Shown here: piece after piece, positions 1 through 7,873 of the stretch | How positions within the stretch are numbered: position 1 is the stretch's first letter | Layout: the number at the start of each line of letters is the position of its first letter | Assembly (NCBI GenBank): GCA_034437795.1 | Contig: DAOTTI010000285.1 | Location: 1 to 13,740, forward strand | DNA length: 13,740 nucleotides | Reading direction: 5' to 3' | From: DAOTTI01 sp034437795 | GTDB lineage: Bacteria > Chloroflexota > UBA11872 > UBA12225 | Notes under the pieces: model-generated | What the model was told of the DNA's origin: nothing | Databases searched by the model: none | The model's input: only the letters and a program-made list of their open reading frames with translations | Position numbers and translations under genes: made by a program

Positions 1-123
1 ACGACCTGCCCCCTGGCCTGCGACGACGAACGCCTGCCCCAGACGCCTGCTGGCCTGCATGTCCTTGCCTTCGCCCTCCTGTTGCTCGCCCGTTTCGCCG
101 CCCTCGTCTCCCAACGCGCCTAA
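1..123 (+). CDS. C-terminal fragment of a membrane protein (partial at 5' end)
   Basis: The first reading frame is open from the window edge to a TAA at 121-123, giving 40 residues. The last 22 form a hydrophobic stretch (HVLAFALLLLARFAALV) ending in a short basic tail, as expected for a final transmembrane helix. The preceding part (TCPLACDDERLPQTP) is polar with two cysteines. No start codon is visible because the gene begins outside the window. The family cannot be recognised from this piece. The other plus-strand frame gives a proline/serine-rich low-complexity peptide and is less convincing. The call rests only on the helix-like composition and the open frame, so it is tentative. Confidence 0.35.
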   Translation, partial: TTCPLACDDERLPQTPAGLHVLAFALLLLARFAALVSQRA

Positions 124-221
124 CAGGCTCGAAGTATCCGCTGGTATGTTCGCGCCGCCCTGTCCATCGATGCCCGGCCCTCCTGTCCCGCAGGAGCGTA
201 CCAGCACCTACTTGGCCTCGG

Positions 222-247
222 TTATTCAAGTTATTCAAGGATTCAAG
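222..247. repeat. Short tandem repeat, TTATTCAAG x2 plus partial copy
   Basis: TTATTCAAG occurs twice head to tail (222-230, 231-239), followed by GATTCAAG (240-247). It is an AT-rich patch in a GC-rich gap and directly abuts the intergenic repeat copy at 254-316. Confidence 0.7.
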
Positions 248-253
248 AGCGTC

Positions 254-316
254 GCTCTCACCCTCGCCCTCTCCCTCTGGGAAAGGGGCTCGTCCCTGGC
301 TGTGAAGAAGCCAGGC
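254..316 (-). repeat. Intergenic two-hairpin repeat, copy A (minus orientation)
   Basis: Read on the minus strand this is a 63 bp element with two hairpins. The first is CCTGGC/GCCAGG (plus-strand arms 295-300 and 310-315, perfect 6 bp, 9 nt loop). The second is CCCTCTCCC/GGGAAAGGG (arms 267-275 and 279-287, 8 of 9 paired, 3 nt loop). It is followed on the minus strand by a GAGGGTGAG-type tail. The same order of parts recurs at 7639-7699 and 12700-12767, so this is one member of a dispersed family. It contains no gene. Confidence 0.75.
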
Positions 317-382
317 TCAGCCGCCTTCGGCATACGCTTGAACGGCGCGCCGTGGGACCCACGGATGGGCGTGGCCGGCGCG

Positions 383-388
383 TAGAAT
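383..388 (+). promoter_or_regulatory. Candidate -10 box (TAGAAT) placed for a leaderless transcript
   Basis: TAGAAT lies exactly 6 nt before the GTG start at 395, so transcription would begin at or next to the start codon. No Shine-Dalgarno sequence precedes that GTG, which agrees with a leaderless message. No convincing -35 box is seen at 16-18 bp spacing. Confidence 0.4.
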
Positions 389-394
389 GGCGGC

Positions 395-727
395 GTGGCT
401 GCCCGCACGCGAGCGCGACGCATTGCCGGCGTGCTCTTGATCTGCGCCGTCGTCGCCATTCTGGCCGGCGCCGCGCTGGCCCTCGCCGGCTGCGGCGGGG
501 AGGCCCGCGTCCGCGGCGTGATCACCGGCGTCCAGGCGCGCGACATCGGGCATGCCCAGGCCATCACCATCCGCACCGACGACGGGCGAGAGCTCCACCT
601 GCAGGTGGACCCACAGGTGGAGATGACCCCCGGTCACCTGCGGGAGCATATGACCTTCGGTGAGCCGGTGACCGTCTACTACCGGCGCTCGGGCAGCGCC
701 TTGATCGCCGTGCGCGTTACCGACTGA
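395..727 (+). CDS. Small predicted lipoprotein, function unknown
   Basis: 110 residues. The N-terminus is a lipoprotein signal: a basic stretch (RTRARR, residues 4-9), a hydrophobic core (10-31) and a lipobox L30-A31-G32-C33. Lipidation at Cys33 would leave a mature domain of about 77 residues on the outer face of the membrane. The mature part (VRGVITGVQARDIGH, ITIRTDDGRELHL, GEPVTVYYRR) looks like a small all-beta, OB-like domain with alternating polar and hydrophobic residues. I do not recognise a named family. GTG 395 is the first possible start because an in-frame TAG sits at 383-385. The gene stands alone, with a hairpin 20 nt after its stop. The coding call is fairly safe because of the lipobox; the function is open. 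Confidence 0.72.
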   Translation: MAARTRARRIAGVLLICAVVAILAGAALALAGCGGEARVRGVITGVQARDIGHAQAITIRTDDGRELHLQVDPQVEMTPGHLREHMTFGEPVTVYYRRSGSALIAVRVTD

Positions 728-746
728 GCGGCGCGGCTCCCTGGTG

Positions 747-763
747 GCGCACCGCGGGTGCGC
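747..763 (+). terminator. GC-rich hairpin 19 nt after the lipoprotein gene
   Basis: Arms GCGCACC (747-753) and GGTGCGC (757-763) form a perfect 7 bp stem with a 3 nt loop. No T-run follows, so it would be a non-classical terminator or simply an mRNA 3'-end structure. Confidence 0.4.
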
Positions 764-778
764 GGCTGACGCTCCCGA

Positions 779-811
779 GCCACCGGCTGGGCCTCACACG
801 GGGCCGGTGGC
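779..811. terminator. Perfect 9 bp inverted repeat in a tail-to-tail gap
   Basis: GCCACCGGC (779-787) pairs with GCCGGTGGC (803-811) around a 15 nt loop. It lies between the plus-strand lipoprotein gene and the minus-strand thioredoxin-like gene, where a bidirectional terminator would be expected. There is no T-run on either side. The rest of the 728-938 gap shows no gene. Confidence 0.4.
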
Positions 812-938
812 GCCTCGCAGGCGATCGATTGGGGCGCGCGGACCACGGGTCACGCCTTTGCCCCTTCACCGTGACGCGGCCATGAACCTCGCGGAGAGAG
901 CCCCTCGGACTTGACGGCCTTGTGAGGGCAGCTCGGTA

Positions 939-1832
939 TTACGAGAGCAGCTTCTGCAGCGCCGGCTCCAGCTCGCTGTAGGGCGCGGGGCCCTCGAACT
1001 TATCTGCGACCGTCCCGTTGCGATCGACGAGAAATACCCACGGCTCGGTGACCAGGCCCCATTCCTTCACCGTCTCGAACGGCGTGCGCGTCATCGGGTC
1101 CTTATAGATCTCGATGTGGATGAAGCTCACCTGGTCACCGTATCTGGCCTTGAGCTTCTGTACCTCGCCGAGCTGGGGCGCGCAGGTCTGGGTGACGCAA
1201 AACCCCGGACTGGCAAAAAGCACCACCAGGGGCTTCCGCTGCTCGATGGCGTCCGCAATCGTCAGCTCGTGCATGTCATTGGGCTGCAGGCCGGAATCGA
1301 TCTTGCGGATGTCGTCCACGTCGTAGCGCGTCAGATTGCGGCTCCGCGGCGCGGGGGCGCCAATCGCCGGCGTGTCCGACTTGGCCTTCACCTGGAACTG
1401 GCTCCGAGCCGGCCCCACCGGCGCGCCCGCGGCGGTGCCGGTGACCTCGACCCCCCACGTGCCAGGCTGATCGAACTGCACATAGGCCACGTACAGCCCC
1501 TTGTTCCGGTCGTCCACGTAGCGAAACTGGGGCACGGCGTCGAAGCGCGGCACCGGCTGGGGCTCGATCGGAAAGTAGAACTTCAGGGAGAGCTGCCCGT
1601 CGGTCACTCGTGCTGGCGCCTCCTGCCCCCGTGTGAACTGCAGCAGCCCCAGGGTGAGCCGGTTCCGCCCCACGGCCAGATCGCTATTCGGCACCACCGC
1701 CTGCCACCTGGTCCCGCTGCTCGGTCCACCGCCCGACGGGGTCCCGCTCCCTCCGCCGCCGGCCGCGGGGCCGCAGGCCGCCAGCGCCGGTAGCGCCAGG
1801 GCCCCCAATGACGCTCTTCGATTCACCTTCAT
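939..1832 (-). CDS. Thioredoxin-fold lipoprotein with a CX4C motif
   Basis: 297 residues from ATG 1832, chosen because AAGG precedes it by 5 nt and the product then begins with a clean lipoprotein signal (MKVNRRASLGALALPALAAC, Cys20). A Gly/Ser linker follows (21-40). A beta-rich domain comes next (about 44-170; DLAVGRNRLTLGLL, YVAYVQFDQPGTWGVEV), probably immunoglobulin-like. The C-terminal thioredoxin-like domain covers about 190-297: PLVVLFASPGFC at 201-212, the CVTQTC cysteine pair at 212 and 217, and a TEPW segment whose Pro264 matches the thioredoxin cis-proline position. The spacing CX4C differs from the classical CXXC and from Sco-type CXXXC. It is expected outside the membrane as a redox or metal-handling protein. 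It is divergent from tldD with about 71 bp between the starts. The fold is confident; the substrate is unknown. Upstream in-frame codons to 1892 are less likely starts. Confidence 0.85.
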   Translation of the reverse strand: MKVNRRASLGALALPALAACGPAAGGGGSGTPSGGGPSSGTRWQAVVPNSDLAVGRNRLTLGLLQFTRGQEAPARVTDGQLSLKFYFPIEPQPVPRFDAVPQFRYVDDRNKGLYVAYVQFDQPGTWGVEVTGTAAGAPVGPARSQFQVKAKSDTPAIGAPAPRSRNLTRYDVDDIRKIDSGLQPNDMHELTIADAIEQRKPLVVLFASPGFCVTQTCAPQLGEVQKLKARYGDQVSFIHIEIYKDPMTRTPFETVKEWGLVTEPWVFLVDRNGTVADKFEGPAPYSELEPALQKLLS

Positions 1833-1883
1833 CGTCACCTTAAGGCTACCACCGCGCGCGACCGCGCAGGCGCGGCGGGTGCG

Positions 1884-1901
1884 ACGTGGCACAATCCACG
1901 T
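1884..1901 (+). promoter_or_regulatory. Palindrome ACGTGG-N6-CCACGT before tldD, with a -10-like core
   Basis: A perfect 6 bp inverted repeat (1884-1889 and 1896-1901) is centred on CACAAT (1890-1895) and ends 2 nt before the tldD ATG. CACAAT could be a weak -10 box for a near-leaderless transcript, since no Shine-Dalgarno sequence is visible. The flanking arms could be an operator. It lies in the short gap shared with the divergent lipoprotein gene. Confidence 0.35.
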
Positions 1902-1903
1902 GC

Positions 1904-3396
<1,493 letters not shown>

Positions 3397-3406
<10 letters not shown>

Positions 3407-3517
3407 AGAATGAAAAAGGAAGAATGAATGAGGACCAACGGTTTCGCCGGCTGCCGGCCTACTTCCCTTCTTCTTTCTTCCCTTTTCTTTCTTCCTTCTT
3501 CATTCTTCCTTTCCCCC
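3397..3517. repeat. Purine/pyrimidine inverted repeat between tldD and tldE
   Basis: The left side (3397-3434) is almost pure purine with GAATGAA repeats; the right side (3463-3517) is almost pure pyrimidine. A perfect 14 bp inverted repeat, AAAGGAAGAATGAA at 3415-3428 and its complement at 3499-3512, encloses a 70 nt spacer. The composition is quite unlike the GC-rich flanks. The left side overlaps the tldD stop codon. Similar GAATGAA-rich spacer repeats are, from memory, found in other bacterial genomes. A large stem-loop in the mRNA or a mirror/triplex-prone tract are both possible. Confidence 0.75.
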
Positions 3518-3529
3518 GGAGCCGAGTGA

Positions 3530-4870
3530 GTGATGTATGGTGAACCTGCCGTCAAAGCGCTGGCCGACACTGCCCTGCGCGCCTCCAGCGCCGACCAGAC
3601 CGAGGTGGTCTTCTGGGGCACCGACCAGCAACTGACCCGCTTTGCCAATAACACCATCCACCAGCACGTCGCCGAGGAGGGGGCCGAGCTCTCGGTGCGC
3701 GTCGTCCTGGGCAAGCGGATCGGTGTGGCGGCCGGCAACCGTCTGGACGCCCAGGGGATCGAGGAGATCGTGGAGCGGGCCCTGGCCGTGGCGCGCCTGC
3801 AGCCGGAGAACCCCGACTTCCGGTCCCTGCCAGAGCCCATGCCCTGGGAGCGCGCCGAAGGCTTCTCCCCCGCCACGCATGGGGCGACCCCCGACTTCCG
3901 CGCCGCAGGGGTGGCGGCGATCGTCGGCCAGGCCAGGGCCAGGGAGTTCCAGGCCTTCGGCGCCTTCAGCACGGAGACCACCGAGCTGGCCGTCGCCAGC
4001 TCGCTGGGGATCTGGACCTATCACCTGCTGAGCGTGGCCGAGCTCAACACCGTGGTGATGTCCGGCGATGGCTCCGGCTATGCTAGCGCCGTGGCCGGCG
4101 ACGTGACCCGGATCGACCCCGAGGCCGTCGGCCGGCAGGCCGTCGAGCTGTGCGCGCGCAATCGTGACCAGATCGATCTCCCGCCCGGCGAGTATGAGGT
4201 CCTGCTCGAGCCCCCGGCCGTGGCTGAGATGCTCCAGTTCATGGCCTTCGAGGGCTTCAACGGGCTGGCCGTCGAGGAGGGGCGGAGCTTCCTCTCCGGC
4301 AGGTTCGGCCAGCCCCTCGTCGGCCGGAACGTCTCCATCTGGGACGACGGGCACGACCGGCGCGGGCTGCCTCTCCCTTTCGACTTCGAAGGCGTGCCCA
4401 AGCGGCGCGTAGTCTTCTTCGACCGCGGTATCGCCCGTGAGGCCGTCTACGATAGCTACACCGCCGGCAAGGCGGGCAAGCTCTCCACTGGCCACGCCCT
4501 GCCGGCGCCCAATACCTACGGCCCTGTCCCGCTCAATCTCGTGATGGCCAACGGCGACGGCGCGACGCGGGAGGCCATGCTGCGCCAGATGAGGCGAGGG
4601 CTGTGGGTGACGCGCTTCTGGTACGTGAACCTGCTGCACCCGCTCACCATGACCCTCACCGGGATGACCCGCGACGGGACGTTCCTGGTCGAGAACGGGG
4701 AGGTGGTGCGCGCGGTCAAGAACCTCCGCTTTACCCAGAGCGTGCTGGAAGCGCTCAACCACGTGCGGGCGCTCAGCACCGACGTCAAGCTGGAGCGCCA
4801 CTGGCTCGGCAGCTGCCTGGTGCCGGCGCTGCACCTGGAGCGCTTTACCTTCACCGGTGAGTCAACCTGA
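3530..4870 (+). CDS. tldE: TldE/PmbA, partner subunit of the TldD/TldE protease
   Basis: 446 residues from GTG 3530, the start that places GGAG (3518-3521) at 8 nt; ATG 3533 is one codon later. It belongs to the same superfamily as TldD but lacks HExxxH, as expected for the non-metal-binding partner. Typical segments are ADQTEVVFWG and NTIHQHVAEEGAELSVRVV near the N-terminus, LLEPPAVAEMLQFMAFEGFN in the middle and PNTYGPVPLNLVM near the C-terminus. The length matches the family (about 450). It follows tldD in the same direction and its stop lies 30 nt before apt, so read-through into the SAM-recycling genes is plausible. The assignment is firm. A co-functional link with the downstream genes is not implied by sequence. 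Confidence 0.93.
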   Translation: MMYGEPAVKALADTALRASSADQTEVVFWGTDQQLTRFANNTIHQHVAEEGAELSVRVVLGKRIGVAAGNRLDAQGIEEIVERALAVARLQPENPDFRSLPEPMPWERAEGFSPATHGATPDFRAAGVAAIVGQARAREFQAFGAFSTETTELAVASSLGIWTYHLLSVAELNTVVMSGDGSGYASAVAGDVTRIDPEAVGRQAVELCARNRDQIDLPPGEYEVLLEPPAVAEMLQFMAFEGFNGLAVEEGRSFLSGRFGQPLVGRNVSIWDDGHDRRGLPLPFDFEGVPKRRVVFFDRGIAREAVYDSYTAGKAGKLSTGHALPAPNTYGPVPLNLVMANGDGATREAMLRQMRRGLWVTRFWYVNLLHPLTMTLTGMTRDGTFLVENGEVVRAVKNLRFTQSVLEALNHVRALSTDVKLERHWLGSCLVPALHLERFTFTGEST

Positions 4871-4900
4871 CAGGCTTGTTGGTACGATCTGGAGGGAGCT

Positions 4901-5434
4901 ATGGCCACGACCGATCAGACCCTGGACCTGGCGGCCTTGATCCGCAACGTGCCGGATTTCCCGCAGCCAGGCGTCCAGTTCAAGGACATCACTACGCTGG
5001 TCCGCGATGGGGCGGCCTTTCGCCACGTGATCGATCGCATGACCGAGCCGTACCGCACCGCGGGGGTGGATCGGGTGGTGGCCGTCGAGTCGCGGGGCTT
5101 CATCTTCGCCGCGCCGATCGCCTACCACCTGGGCGCCGGCTTCGTCCCCGTGCGTAAGCCGGGCAAGCTGCCTTGGGAGTCGATCCGCACCGAATACCAG
5201 CTCGAATACGGCTCCAACGTGCTGGAGGTGCACCGCGACGCGATCGAGCCGGGCGACCGCGTGCTCATCGTGGACGACGTCTTGGCCACCGGCGGCTCGG
5301 CCGCAGCCACGGTCAAGCTCGTCGAGGAGCTGGGCGGCGTCATCGTCGGGATCACGGTCCTGATCGAGCTGACCTTCCTGAAGGGCCGCGAGCGCCTGCG
5401 GGGCTACGACGTCACGTCGCTGATCCAGTACTGA
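4901..5434 (+). CDS. apt: Adenine phosphoribosyltransferase
   Basis: 177 residues, the normal Apt size. It converts adenine plus PRPP to AMP in the cytoplasm. The PRPP-binding loop is VLIVDDVLATGGS at 121-133, with the invariant Asp pair. The family markers FKDIT (27-31) and VESRGFIF (62-69) are present, and the ending TSLIQY is typical. The ATG is set by a strong GGAGGGAG at 4891-4898. TACGAT at 4883-4888 could be a -10 box for an internal promoter, but no -35 is evident and that part is weak. mtnA starts 9 nt after the stop, so the two are almost certainly co-transcribed. In this setting Apt would recover the adenine released by MtnP. The call is secure. Confidence 0.96.
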   Translation: MATTDQTLDLAALIRNVPDFPQPGVQFKDITTLVRDGAAFRHVIDRMTEPYRTAGVDRVVAVESRGFIFAAPIAYHLGAGFVPVRKPGKLPWESIRTEYQLEYGSNVLEVHRDAIEPGDRVLIVDDVLATGGSAAATVKLVEELGGVIVGITVLIELTFLKGRERLRGYDVTSLIQY

Positions 5435-5443
5435 TCCTCAGCG

Positions 5444-6541
5444 ATGCCCGCGGTGAAGACGGTTGAGTGGCGCGACGCCGGTGAGGCGCAGGCGCATCCC
5501 GAGGTCTGGCTGATCGACCAGACCCGCCTGCCGCTGGAAGAGGTGGTCGTGCGCTGCCGCGACTACCAGCAGGTCGCGCACGCCATCAAGAGCATGCAGG
5601 TGCGCGGCGCGCCGGCCATCGGCGTGGCGGCGGCCATGGGGGTGGCCCTCGGCGCGCATGACGCCCCGGACGACGACGCGGCCTTCTTCGCCGAGCTGGA
5701 CCGCATCTGCGACACGTTGGCCGGCACGCGCCCGACGGCCGCCAACCTCTTTTGGGCTATCGGGCGCATGCGCGACCTGGCGCGCGCCCTCGCCGGCCGG
5801 CCGGTACGGGAGATCAAGGCGGCCCTGGTGGTCGAGGCCCTCCGCCTGGCGGCAGCGGACGCCGAGTGCAACCGGCGCATCGGCGAGCTGGGCGCCTCGC
5901 TCTTCCAGGATGGGGACGGCGTGCTGACCCACTGCAACGCCGGCGCCCTCGCCTGCGTCGACTATGGCACCGCCCTGGCCCCGCTGCGTGTCGCCCACGA
6001 GCGCGGGGCCCGCCTGCACGTCCTGGTGGACGAGACGCGACCATTCCTGCAGGGCGCCCGTTTGACCGCCTGGGAGCTTCAGCACCTCGGGATCGAGTGC
6101 ACGCTCATTACCGACAGCATGGCGGCATTCATGATGGCCCAAGGCCGGGTGCACAAAGTGATCGTCGGCGCCGACCGTATCGCCGCCAACGGCGACGTGG
6201 CCAATAAGATCGGGACCTACGCGCTGGCGATCCTGGCCACCGCCCACGGCATCCCGTTCTACGTCGCGGCGCCGACCTCGACCATCGACCTCTCCGTCCC
6301 CTCTGGGGCAGAGATCCCGATCGAGGAGCGCGACCCTTCCGAGGTCACCCACTTCCGCGGCGTCCAGATCGCTCCCAGCGGCGTGCGGGCGGCCCACCCG
6401 GCGTTCGACGTCACGCCGCATCGCTACGTCACCGCCATCATCACCGAGCAGGGCATCCTGCGCCCGCCCTACACGGAATCGCTGCGCCAGGCGGTGGAGC
6501 GTGCCGGCACGGCGCCCCTGCCGGCGGGAGCCGCCGCATGA
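5444..6541 (+). CDS. mtnA: Methylthioribose-1-phosphate isomerase
   Basis: 365 residues. MtnA turns 5-methylthioribose-1-phosphate into 5-methylthioribulose-1-phosphate. The three diagnostic blocks are present: LTHCNAGALAC (catalytic Cys164), DETRPFLQGARLTAWEL (196-212) and GADRIAANGD (242-251, catalytic Asp244). The N-terminal QVRGAPAIGVAAAMG block (52-66) is also typical. These blocks are shared with archaeal ribose-1,5-bisphosphate isomerases and are related to eIF2B subunits, but direct adjacency to mtnP makes MtnA much the better reading. The gene starts 9 nt after apt, and its TGA overlaps an upstream candidate start of mtnP (ATGA at 6538-6541). The downstream enzymes of the classical salvage route are not in the window. 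Confidence 0.95.
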   Translation: MPAVKTVEWRDAGEAQAHPEVWLIDQTRLPLEEVVVRCRDYQQVAHAIKSMQVRGAPAIGVAAAMGVALGAHDAPDDDAAFFAELDRICDTLAGTRPTAANLFWAIGRMRDLARALAGRPVREIKAALVVEALRLAAADAECNRRIGELGASLFQDGDGVLTHCNAGALACVDYGTALAPLRVAHERGARLHVLVDETRPFLQGARLTAWELQHLGIECTLITDSMAAFMMAQGRVHKVIVGADRIAANGDVANKIGTYALAILATAHGIPFYVAAPTSTIDLSVPSGAEIPIEERDPSEVTHFRGVQIAPSGVRAAHPAFDVTPHRYVTAIITEQGILRPPYTESLRQAVERAGTAPLPAGAAA

Positions 6542-6627
6542 CCACTCCCTCCTTCCCCCGCGCCGAAACGGGCGACCGGTCAGCGCCAGGCGGCGCCGGA
6601 TCGGCCCGAGACCCTGCTGCCGCAGGC

Positions 6628-6634
6628 GGAGGGG
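6628..6634 (+). promoter_or_regulatory. Ribosome binding site favouring the internal mtnP start
   Basis: GGAGGGG sits 8 nt before ATG 6643. The alternative start at 6538 also has GGGAG about 8 nt upstream. The 35 codons between the two have clearly fewer G/C third positions (about two thirds) than the core gene, which favours 6643. Confidence 0.5.
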
Positions 6635-6642
6635 CATCGGGC

Positions 6643-7584
6643 ATGAGCGAGCTTCGCGGCGGCCACCAGGCGGGCCATGGCCCAGGGCTTGCTCCCGCAG
6701 GCCACAACCCATCCGGCGCGCAGGGCGAGCGCCGTGTAGCCGTCATCGGCGGGAGCGGCTTCTACGACTTTCCGGACCTGGAAGCCCGTGAGGAGGTCAC
6801 CGTCGAGACCCCGTTTGGCCGGCCAAGCGACGCCATCATCATTGGCCGGCTGGCGGGGTGCCCCGTAGCCTTCCTGCCCCGCCACGGCCGGGGCCACCGC
6901 ATCAGCCCGAGCGAGCTTCCGGCGCGCGCCAACATCTATGCCCTCAAGAGCCTGGGCGTCGAGTGGGTGATCTCGGTCAGCGCCTGCGGGAGCATGCGCG
7001 AGGAGATCGCCCCGCTCGACGTGGTCATCCCCGACCAGCTCTTCGATCGCACCAGGGGCCGGCCGAGCACGTTCTTCGGTGAGGGGATCGTGGCGCACAT
7101 CTCCTTCGCCGATCCCTTCTGCCCCGTGCTGAGCGACACCCTCTATCGGGCGGCGCTGGAGACCGGCGCCCGCGTCCACCGTGGGGGCACGTACCTCTGC
7201 ATCGAAGGCCCCCAGTTCTCGACGCGGGCGGAGTCGCGGATCTACCGGCAGTGGGGCGTGGACGTGATCGGCATGACCGCCCTGCCTGAGGCCAAGCTGG
7301 CCCGCGAAGCCGAGCTGTGCTATGCCACGCTGGCCTTCGCCACCGACTACGACGTGTGGCACGAGACGGAAGCTCCGGTCACGGTGGAGCTGGTTGTACG
7401 TAACCTGCTGGCCAACGTGGAGACGGGCAAGCGCATCATCAAGGCCGCGCTGCCGCACGTGGTCGTGGAGCGCACCTGTCCCTGCGCGCGGGCCCTGGCC
7501 GACGCCATTATCACCCAGCGCGACCTGATCCCGCCGGAGGCGCGCCGGCGCCTTGGGTTGCTGATCGACAAGTACCTCTCATGA
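6643..7584 (+). CDS. mtnP: S-methyl-5'-thioadenosine phosphorylase
   Basis: 313 residues from ATG 6643; ATG 6538 would give 348. MtnP phosphorolyses methylthioadenosine to adenine and methylthioribose-1-phosphate. The fold starts at RVAVIGGSGFYDF (31-43). Phosphate-binding residues lie in FLPRHGRGH (78-86). EGPQFSTRAE (188-197) and GMTALPEAKLAREAE (210-224) are family signatures. TDYD at 234-237 carries the Asp pair that recognises the 6-amino group of adenine, so an adenine nucleoside is favoured over inosine-type substrates. A CPC pair at 279-281 sits where some thermophile enzymes carry a CXC disulphide motif. Even from 6643 there are about 30 low-complexity residues before the fold, with no later in-frame start. 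It is coupled to mtnA by spacing or overlap. Confidence 0.94.
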   Translation: MSELRGGHQAGHGPGLAPAGHNPSGAQGERRVAVIGGSGFYDFPDLEAREEVTVETPFGRPSDAIIIGRLAGCPVAFLPRHGRGHRISPSELPARANIYALKSLGVEWVISVSACGSMREEIAPLDVVIPDQLFDRTRGRPSTFFGEGIVAHISFADPFCPVLSDTLYRAALETGARVHRGGTYLCIEGPQFSTRAESRIYRQWGVDVIGMTALPEAKLAREAELCYATLAFATDYDVWHETEAPVTVELVVRNLLANVETGKRIIKAALPHVVVERTCPCARALADAIITQRDLIPPEARRRLGLLIDKYLS

Positions 7585-7638
7585 TCACGCTGGCGCGCCG
7601 CCCGCGGCCGCCGGCAGGCCCGACGCCGGCCGTGGCGA

Positions 7639-7763
7639 GCCTGGAGCATTCTCGGCCAGTGAGCAGTCCCCTCTCCCTGTGGGCGAGCGTGAGGGCTCCG
7701 CAGACCATGCCTTGCCTCTCCCATAGGGAGAGGCTGACGGCTCCGCTGGAGAATAGTCCAGGC
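7639..7763. repeat. Composite palindromic element with imperfect terminal inverted repeats (copy B)
   Basis: A 125 bp unit lies in the mtnP-kinase gap. The ends are GCCTGGAGCATTCTC (7639-7653) and GAGAATAGTCCAGGC (7749-7763), inverted and identical at 13 of 15 positions. Inside are two copies of the family hairpin: 7668-7699 (CCCTCTCCC with a degenerate right arm) and 7715-7733 (CCTCTCCC-ATA-GGGAGAGG, perfect 8 bp). Each is followed by a GAGGGCTCC or GACGGCTCC tail. The left half matches copy A (254-316) and copy C (12700-12767). No protein is encoded. Confidence 0.75.
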
Positions 7764-7810
7764 TAGGCCCGCGCGCGGCGCATTGGATGTCAGCCTGACG
7801 GTTGGAGAGC

Positions 7811-7868
7811 AGACGTGGGACGGCCTGTGCGCCATCCTGGATGATTACCTGCGAGACGTGGGACGGCC
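7811..7868 (+). repeat. Exact 15 bp direct repeat before the kinase gene
   Basis: AGACGTGGGACGGCC occurs at 7811-7825 and again at 7854-7868, 43 bp apart start to start. The second copy ends 5 nt before the kinase ATG, in place of a Shine-Dalgarno sequence. It may be a pair of regulator sites or a local duplication. Confidence 0.6.
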
Positions 7869-7873
7869 ATAGC

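Noticed and set aside
59..385. 108-codon plus-strand frame over the first intergenic gap
   Set aside because: Pro/Ser-rich low-complexity product running through the repeat copy at 254-316. The other frame, with a transmembrane-like end at 123, is more plausible for the first part.
3500..4834. 444-codon open frame on the minus strand, antisense to tldE
   Set aside because: It exactly shadows tldE, is low-complexity (His/Gly/Ala/Val rich) and has no recognisable fold. It arises from the strong third-position G/C bias of tldE.
5438..6712. 424-codon open frame on the minus strand, antisense to mtnA
   Set aside because: Shadow of mtnA; no Shine-Dalgarno or conserved motif.
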